The notes under the pieces: model-generated
Told to the model about the DNA's origin: nothing
Seen by the model: the letters and a program-made list of their open reading frames with translations, nothing else
The model's database searches: none
Assembly: GCA_030427245.1 (NCBI GenBank)
Contig: JAUHXA010000034.1
Location: 1-64,000, forward strand
Direction: 5' to 3'
DNA from: Bacteroidia bacterium
GTDB taxonomy: Bacteria > Bacteroidota > Bacteroidia > Chitinophagales > UBA2359
Length of the DNA stretch: 64,000 bases
Translations under genes and position numbers: made by a program
Shown: in pieces, positions 59,627-64,000 of the stretch
How positions within the stretch are numbered: the stretch's first letter is position 1
How the letters are laid out: the number at the start of each line of letters is the position of its first letter

Positions 59627-61057
59627 TTACCGACTCATATTAATCTGCTTCTGCAATTCCGTCACATCCTCCTGAAACATCTTGTCCGTTTCCATCAAGT
59701 TGAGGACGGCACGACAGGCGTGAATGACGGTACTGTGATCTCTACCTCCAAAATATTTTCCGATGGCTTTCAGTGAATTATCCGTAAAACTTTTGGCGAG
59801 GTACATGGAGATTTGGCGAGCTTGAACGACCTGACGTTTACGGGTCTTACCAGTAAGTTGGTCGATTGGTACCTTGAAGTAGTCACTCACGATTTTTTGG
59901 ATGTACTCGACTGAAATCTCTTTGGATAGGTTGTTCACAAAACTACGCACAATAGACTTTGCCAAGTTGATGTCTATTTCCTTTCGGCTCAAAGAAGATT
60001 GAGCTAAAAGCGAAATCAAAGCGCCTTCCAATTCTCTTACATTTGTGTTGATGTGATAGGCCATGTATTCCGTCACCGAACGAGGCACTTCAATGCCATC
60101 CATATAGAGTTTTTTCTCCAAAATAGCAATACGAGTTTCCAAGTCAGGCACTTGCAAATCTGCCGTCAGCCCCCATTTGAAGCGAGAAATCAAGCGTTCT
60201 TCCATGCCTTCCAAATCTTTTGGCGGACGGTCAGAAGTCAGAATGATTTGTTTGCCCGATTGATGCAAGTGATTGAAGGTGTGAAAGAAAATATCCTGTG
60301 TACGATCTTTGTTGGCGAAAAACTGGATATCATCCACAATCAAGACATCAATAATTTGGTAAAAATTCATGAAGTCATTGATAGACCCGTTTTTTACTGC
60401 ATCAATAAATTGGTTGGTGAATTTTTCGGAAGAAACGTAAAGAACCGTTTTGTCCTTAAAAGTTGCCTTTACATAATTGCCGATAGCCTGCGCCAAGTGA
60501 GTTTTTCCCAATCCCACACCGCCATACAGCACCAAGGGATTGAAGGAAGTACCGCCTGGGTTGTTGGCTACTGCAATGCCTGCCGAGCGGGCCAATTGAT
60601 TACATTCTCCCTCGATGTAATGTTCGAAGGTATAGTTGGGATTGAGCTGCGACTCGATGTTTTTCATGTCTCGAATCCCTGGAATCACAAAAGGATTTTT
60701 GATGGCAGGAGGAGGTTTACTTCTGTAGTCGTTTCTAGAAGAGGAGTTATCCGTACCACTAGTTGGCATATTGATGGTGAGAGGATTGGCATTGTCATAG
60801 TTTCGATCCACCACGATTCTGTATTCCAGCCGAGCGTCTTCACCTATCTCCTGTCGGATGGTCTTCCGTAGCAGTGCCACATAATGTTCTTCAAGCCATT
60901 CATAAAAAAATTGACTTGGCACTTGTATGGTCAATACATGACTCTCCAATTTTATGGGTCGAATAGGCTCAAACCACGTACGGAAGCTCTGTTCACTCAC
61001 ATGACTTCGTATTGTTTCCAAACAATTAGACCATACAGTTTCAAGCGTTTTCATCAT
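59627..61057 (-). CDS. dnaA: Chromosomal replication initiator protein DnaA
   Basis: A 476-residue DnaA. Domain I (1 to about 85; WFEPIRPIKLESHVLTIQVPSQFFYEWLEEHY) mediates DnaB/DnaA contacts. A Ser/Asn/Asp-rich linker (domain II, about 95-125) follows. The AAA+ domain III carries Walker A GGVGLGKTHLAQAIGN near 180, Walker B VLIVDDIQFF near 240 and the sensor motif RFKWGLTADLQ. Domain IV (about 380-476) ends with the DNA-binding signature GGRDHSTVIHACRAV. Start may be either of the adjacent ATGs at 61057/61054. It converges on the tamB-like gene 64 bases away. No dnaN or recF follows, as is usual in Bacteroidota, and the 310-bp upstream region shows no cluster of TTATCCACA boxes. Confidence 0.97.
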   Translation of the reverse strand: MMKTLETVWSNCLETIRSHVSEQSFRTWFEPIRPIKLESHVLTIQVPSQFFYEWLEEHYVALLRKTIRQEIGEDARLEYRIVVDRNYDNANPLTINMPTSGTDNSSSRNDYRSKPPPAIKNPFVIPGIRDMKNIESQLNPNYTFEHYIEGECNQLARSAGIAVANNPGGTSFNPLVLYGGVGLGKTHLAQAIGNYVKATFKDKTVLYVSSEKFTNQFIDAVKNGSINDFMNFYQIIDVLIVDDIQFFANKDRTQDIFFHTFNHLHQSGKQIILTSDRPPKDLEGMEERLISRFKWGLTADLQVPDLETRIAILEKKLYMDGIEVPRSVTEYMAYHINTNVRELEGALISLLAQSSLSRKEIDINLAKSIVRSFVNNLSKEISVEYIQKIVSDYFKVPIDQLTGKTRKRQVVQARQISMYLAKSFTDNSLKAIGKYFGGRDHSTVIHACRAVLNLMETDKMFQEDVTELQKQINMSR

Positions 61058-61367
61058 AGTTGGCTTGGCTCAAGGAGTTTATAAATATTATTTTATGTTT
61101 TCGCATCAAATTTCTATCTACAATTGACCCTTCACAAATAGAGAAAATTTGAAGCAAAGTTGTGTAGTTGGAATTAAATGGGATATCAATTAGCGAAATA
61201 GCCTACGAAATTCCAAAAAAAAAATGAATTAACGAAAGAATCAACCGCTTGTTTTTCAATAAGTATGTAGTATTATGAAAAAGCTTGATACACTCCATTT
61301 ATTGAGAAGAAAACTGTAATTTTGCTTTGAAAATTACTTTTTATTCTTTAATAGCAATACATACTAT
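61058..61367. promoter_or_regulatory. dnaA-DUF4301 divergent region with a -7 element
   Basis: The region is AT-rich and divergent. TAATTTTG (61317-61324) matches the -7 consensus for the DUF4301 gene, giving a leader of about 38 nt, but no TTG sits at 20-base spacing. No TAnnTTTG on the minus strand was found for dnaA, and no DnaA-box cluster marks an origin. Confidence 0.45.
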
Positions 61368-62906
61368 ATGTTTTCTCAGCAAGACCTCCATTATATCTCG
61401 CAAAAAGGCATTTCTTTAGATACTCTCAATACACAAATCCAAAATTTCCGAGAAGGCTTTCCCTTTATGGATATTGTGAAACCCGCTACCATCAACGATG
61501 GAGTTTTACGTCTCAATGACCAGCAAATAAGTAGGTTTATTGCCAGTTTTGAAGAAAAAAGTAATCATCACCAAATATGTAAGTTTGTACCTGCATCGGG
61601 TGCAGCAAGTCGAATGTTCAAGGATTTGTTTGCAGCTTATGAAGATGACAATTCAAATATTCAGAATCATCCAGCAGCAGTACATTTCCTAAACCATATT
61701 GAAGATTTCGCTTTTTACGAAGCCCTCAATAAAGAATTGGAAAAAGATGGGTACGATGTACAAGATTTGAAGAAAACAAAAAACTACAAACCGATTTTTG
61801 AATATTTGCTAACCGAAAAAGGCTTAGATTATGGCAATCTACCCAAAGGACTGCTTGAATTTCACCTTTATTCACCCGAGAATATTCGCACACCTTTTGA
61901 AGAACATTTGGTAGAGGGAGCAGCTTACAGTTGCAATACAGATGGGACGGTTTACTTACATTTCACGGTTTCGCCCGAGCATCGTTCTCGATTTGAAGCT
62001 TTACTACAAAAAGTTCGTGCAAAATATGAGGAACATTTTGGAGTTCATTTTAAAGTGGAGTTTTCAGAACAACATCCTCATACCGATACCATTGCAGTGG
62101 ATATGGACAATGCTCCTTTTCGAGAAAAAAATGGTCAGATTTTGTTTCGTCCAGGAGGGCATGGCGCTTTGATAGAAAACTTGAATGAATTAGATGCTGC
62201 AATTGACATTGTATTCATCAAAAATATAGATAATGTCGTACCCGATAATTTAAAGGAAGCCACTTTTACATACAAGAAAGCCATCGGAGGAGTGTTGATG
62301 GCGTACCAAGAGAAAATATTTGATTTCTTGAAGCAGTTGGAAACCGACAAAACCAACGAATCGCTTTTGGAAGAAGCTACTCAGTTTCTGCAAAATGAAC
62401 TTTGCACAGTCTTACCCCATCATTTTTCTCAACTCAATGCCTCTGACAAAACAGAATTTATCTTCAATAAATTGAATCGTCCTACCAAAGTTTGTGGAAT
62501 GGTCAAAAATGTAGGGGAACCTGGTGGAGGGCCTTTTTGGGCAACCAATTCGGATGATAGCATCTCGCTGCAAATCGTAGAAAGCTCACAAATTGATTCA
62601 ACCAACCCTAAAAAACAGGCTATTCTCCGTGATGCTTCTCACTTCAATCCTGTTGATTTGGTCTGTGCCATCAAGAACTTCAAAGGTGAACCCTTCAATT
62701 TACTAGAGTTTCGAGATCCTCAAACGGGCTTTATCACCTACAAATCCAAAGATGGTCGAGAACTAAAAGCGCAAGAATTGCCCGGACTTTGGAATGGTGC
62801 CATGTCGGATTGGAATACCGTTTTTGTAGAAGTGCCCATTGTGACTTTTAATCCAGTTAAAACGGTGAATGATTTGTTGAGAAAAGAGCATAAGTCGCAA
62901 AACTAG
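61368..62906 (+). CDS. DUF4301 family protein
   Basis: A 512-residue protein of the Bacteroidota-specific DUF4301 family. The conserved regions are present in order: an N-terminal segment, then CKFVPASGAASRMFKDLF near 80-97 (a nucleotide-sugar-transferase-like xPxxGxxSRMF loop), VEFSEQHPHTDTIAVDM near 226-242, and ILFRPGGHGALIENLNEL near 253-270. Later conserved parts are VCGMVKNVGEPGGGPFWA near 382-399 and FRDPQTGFITYKSKDGR near 452. The pattern, especially SGxGSRMF and GHGALIEN, resembles nucleotidyltransferase folds acting on sugar phosphates, but the activity is not established to my knowledge. Its 3' end overlaps the convergent DUF2891 gene by 50 bases. Confidence 0.9.
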   Translation: MFSQQDLHYISQKGISLDTLNTQIQNFREGFPFMDIVKPATINDGVLRLNDQQISRFIASFEEKSNHHQICKFVPASGAASRMFKDLFAAYEDDNSNIQNHPAAVHFLNHIEDFAFYEALNKELEKDGYDVQDLKKTKNYKPIFEYLLTEKGLDYGNLPKGLLEFHLYSPENIRTPFEEHLVEGAAYSCNTDGTVYLHFTVSPEHRSRFEALLQKVRAKYEEHFGVHFKVEFSEQHPHTDTIAVDMDNAPFREKNGQILFRPGGHGALIENLNELDAAIDIVFIKNIDNVVPDNLKEATFTYKKAIGGVLMAYQEKIFDFLKQLETDKTNESLLEEATQFLQNELCTVLPHHFSQLNASDKTEFIFNKLNRPTKVCGMVKNVGEPGGGPFWATNSDDSISLQIVESSQIDSTNPKKQAILRDASHFNPVDLVCAIKNFKGEPFNLLEFRDPQTGFITYKSKDGRELKAQELPGLWNGAMSDWNTVFVEVPIVTFNPVKTVNDLLRKEHKSQN

Positions 62907-63879
62907 CCAACCAATGTTCGCCCGCATAATCGCCACTTGTTACATTTGGAATGGCAGCCTCAAAATGTTGGTTTGCAGCTTTCAGTAAGTAATCTTGTGT
63001 AGAAACTGTGAAAGCTTTTGCAATTTCTCGGAAACACCACGCTCTCGACAAATTCAGCCCATCTAAATGCACCAACTTTCCATCGCTTCTATCCGTCACC
63101 GAAACGGGTATAAACAGGTTTTTGGGCTGTCCTTCGGTCAGATTGGGCAAAAAACCTTGTAGCCAAGTTGCAAAGTCTTTGGGCTGCAAAATGCGACTCA
63201 TCAATGCTGCTTCTTGTAAGCTGGGTGAAAAAAAGTCAAAACCATTGGGTTCCCAATTGGCAGGCGCATTTTTATCCTTCAAAAAGAATATTCTCGCTTT
63301 TTCTTCAATCAGTTCCTTCAACTGAGCATTTTCAATAACTGTCGCATAGTCCCACGCAAAACTCAACCCAAAAGCCGTATTGGGATGTTGACCTGTACGA
63401 ATTGGATATTGCAGTTTGGGTAGAAAATCAAAGTACTTTTGTACCATAAAATTGGTCAAAGGCTGCAAATTCTTTTTCCAAATTTGGGCATCTTCATCCT
63501 CCCACTTCAATAGAACTTCGGACAACTTCAATAGCCATGCCCAACCATAAGTGCGTTCAAAGGATTGGTTGTGAGGGGTATGGAAAAAAGCGATTTCTTG
63601 GGCAATGTTTTCCGTAGTAAGATGTTGGTGAATAACTTGGCGAATAGTATTGGCTTGTGGGAGTTTGGGAAAACGTTGGAGAAGCGTCACCAACATCCAA
63701 TGACTGTGCACTGCTGAATGCCAATCGAAGCAGCCGTAGAAAGCAGGATGAAGTTGTCGAGGCGTTTTTAAATCATGATCGCTTCCCAATACCTGTCCCA
63801 ATTTGTTGGGATATTCTCGCTGAATCCCTTGCAGTGCAAGCGCTGCGAAAGATGTAACCGTTTCAAAAGTCAGTTGCAT
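62857..63879 (-). CDS. DUF2891 domain-containing protein
   Basis: A 340-residue cytoplasmic protein of the DUF2891 family. Visible conserved motifs are the early HPAFYGCFDWHSAVHSHWML near residues 45-64 (family hallmark DWHSSVHGHWxL), ERTYGWAWLLKL near 109-120, GQHPNTAFGLSFAWDYA near 162-178, and the ending GDYAGEHWLASFATYAL near 317-333. The all-helical (alpha/alpha) barrel-like repeat is reminiscent of sugar epimerases and glycosidases, so an activity on a carbohydrate is possible but unproven. The last 50 bases overlap the convergent DUF4301 gene. A -7 element TACTTTTG at 63919-63912 (minus) fits a 27-nt leader. Confidence 0.9.
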   Translation of the reverse strand: MQLTFETVTSFAALALQGIQREYPNKLGQVLGSDHDLKTPRQLHPAFYGCFDWHSAVHSHWMLVTLLQRFPKLPQANTIRQVIHQHLTTENIAQEIAFFHTPHNQSFERTYGWAWLLKLSEVLLKWEDEDAQIWKKNLQPLTNFMVQKYFDFLPKLQYPIRTGQHPNTAFGLSFAWDYATVIENAQLKELIEEKARIFFLKDKNAPANWEPNGFDFFSPSLQEAALMSRILQPKDFATWLQGFLPNLTEGQPKNLFIPVSVTDRSDGKLVHLDGLNLSRAWCFREIAKAFTVSTQDYLLKAANQHFEAAIPNVTSGDYAGEHWLASFATYALFSTNHSPF

Positions 63880-63911
63880 GGCAGAAATTTTAATTACAGT
63901 GATGAATTCTG

Positions 63912-63919
63912 CAAAAGTA
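63912..63919 (-). promoter_or_regulatory. -7 element TACTTTTG of the DUF2891 gene
   Basis: It matches TAnnTTTG on the minus strand, 33 bases upstream of the ATG at 63879, giving a leader of about 27 nt. No -33 TTG at the expected spacing. Confidence 0.45.
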
Positions 63920-63952
63920 GCATACGTGTTGCATTATTGAAGGAAAAAGTGG

Positions 63953-64000
63953 ATGAACCTCAAAATATATACCCAACGATTTGCAGTTATTGTAGCATAT
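63953..64000 (+). CDS. Possible N-terminus of a truncated gene at the window edge
   Basis: An ATG at 63953, preceded by GAAGGAAAAAGTGG, opens a frame that reaches the window end without a stop (MNLKIYTQRFAVIVAY, 16 codons). The basic start followed by hydrophobic residues could be a signal or membrane segment. It is too short to identify, and it is supported mainly by the divergent position relative to the DUF2891 gene. Confidence 0.35.
   Translation, partial: MNLKIYTQRFAVIVAY

Noticed and set aside
60053-60871. 272-codon frame opposite dnaA
   Set aside because: It is a shadow of the dnaA AAA+ region with no independent features.
61058-61367. Replication origin beside dnaA
   Set aside because: No DnaA-box cluster, no AT-rich 13-mer series and no dnaN neighbour are visible.

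Overview
This 64 kb window is a chromosomal segment of a Bacteroidota (Bacteroidetes) bacterium, most likely from the Saprospiria/Chitinophagia side of the phylum; the class is inferred. Three things support the phylum. Two large secreted proteins end in type IX secretion (T9SS) type A sorting domains. Many promoters have the Bacteroidota -7 element TAnnTTTG, in the best cases with a TTG/TTTG box about 20 bases upstream. The gene families (DUF4301, tandem TonB_C proteins, BatC-like TPR protein, AT-rich lipoproteins) are typical of the group. No rRNA, tRNA, CRISPR array, prophage or complete insertion sequence was found.

Layout. 1-5.8 kb: C-terminus of an unknown gene, YkgJ-type cysteine-cluster protein, penicillin acylase, dapB and a Glu/Leu/Phe/Val dehydrogenase. 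5.9-15.5 kb: unknown helical protein, an exported protein with 40-residue repeats, a non-canonical SDR, an ICMT-like membrane protein, a very acidic membrane protein, an ECF sigma factor with a possible membrane partner, a tandem TonB_C protein, a GNAT acetyltransferase and prmC. 15.6-24.5 kb: T9SS-exported M14 carboxypeptidase, transglutaminase-like protein, asnB, a barrel-like protein and two lipoproteins. 24.7-28 kb: yebC, a decayed lipoprotein gene, maf and a metallophosphoesterase, with three copies of a small non-autonomous element among them. 28-36 kb: M1 peptidase, a 1231-residue multidomain cytochrome c lipoprotein and a MltD-like transglycosylase. 36-45 kb: tex, BatC-like protein, 2-hydroxyacid dehydrogenase and a 1480-residue modular T9SS protein. 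45-64 kb: SPOR protein, nitrilase, pgpA, a three-repeat exported protein, a Nudix hydrolase, a coiled-coil membrane protein, an aminotransferase, purF, a TamB-like protein, dnaA, DUF4301 and DUF2891 proteins.

Most genes are housekeeping or cell-envelope genes in short operons or single units, often convergent with hairpin terminators between them. The window is not an obvious genomic island. The most unusual material is non-coding. It includes a pair of identical 99-bp MITE-like elements with 3-bp TTA/TAA duplications around maf, and a 48-bp repeat found both between genes and inside a sorting-domain coding sequence. It also includes heptanucleotide microsatellites, a possible 70-nt small RNA, and several leader or operator hairpins. 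I found no defence system or biosynthetic cluster. Start sites were moved from the longest reading frame where a promoter or signal peptide argued for it.
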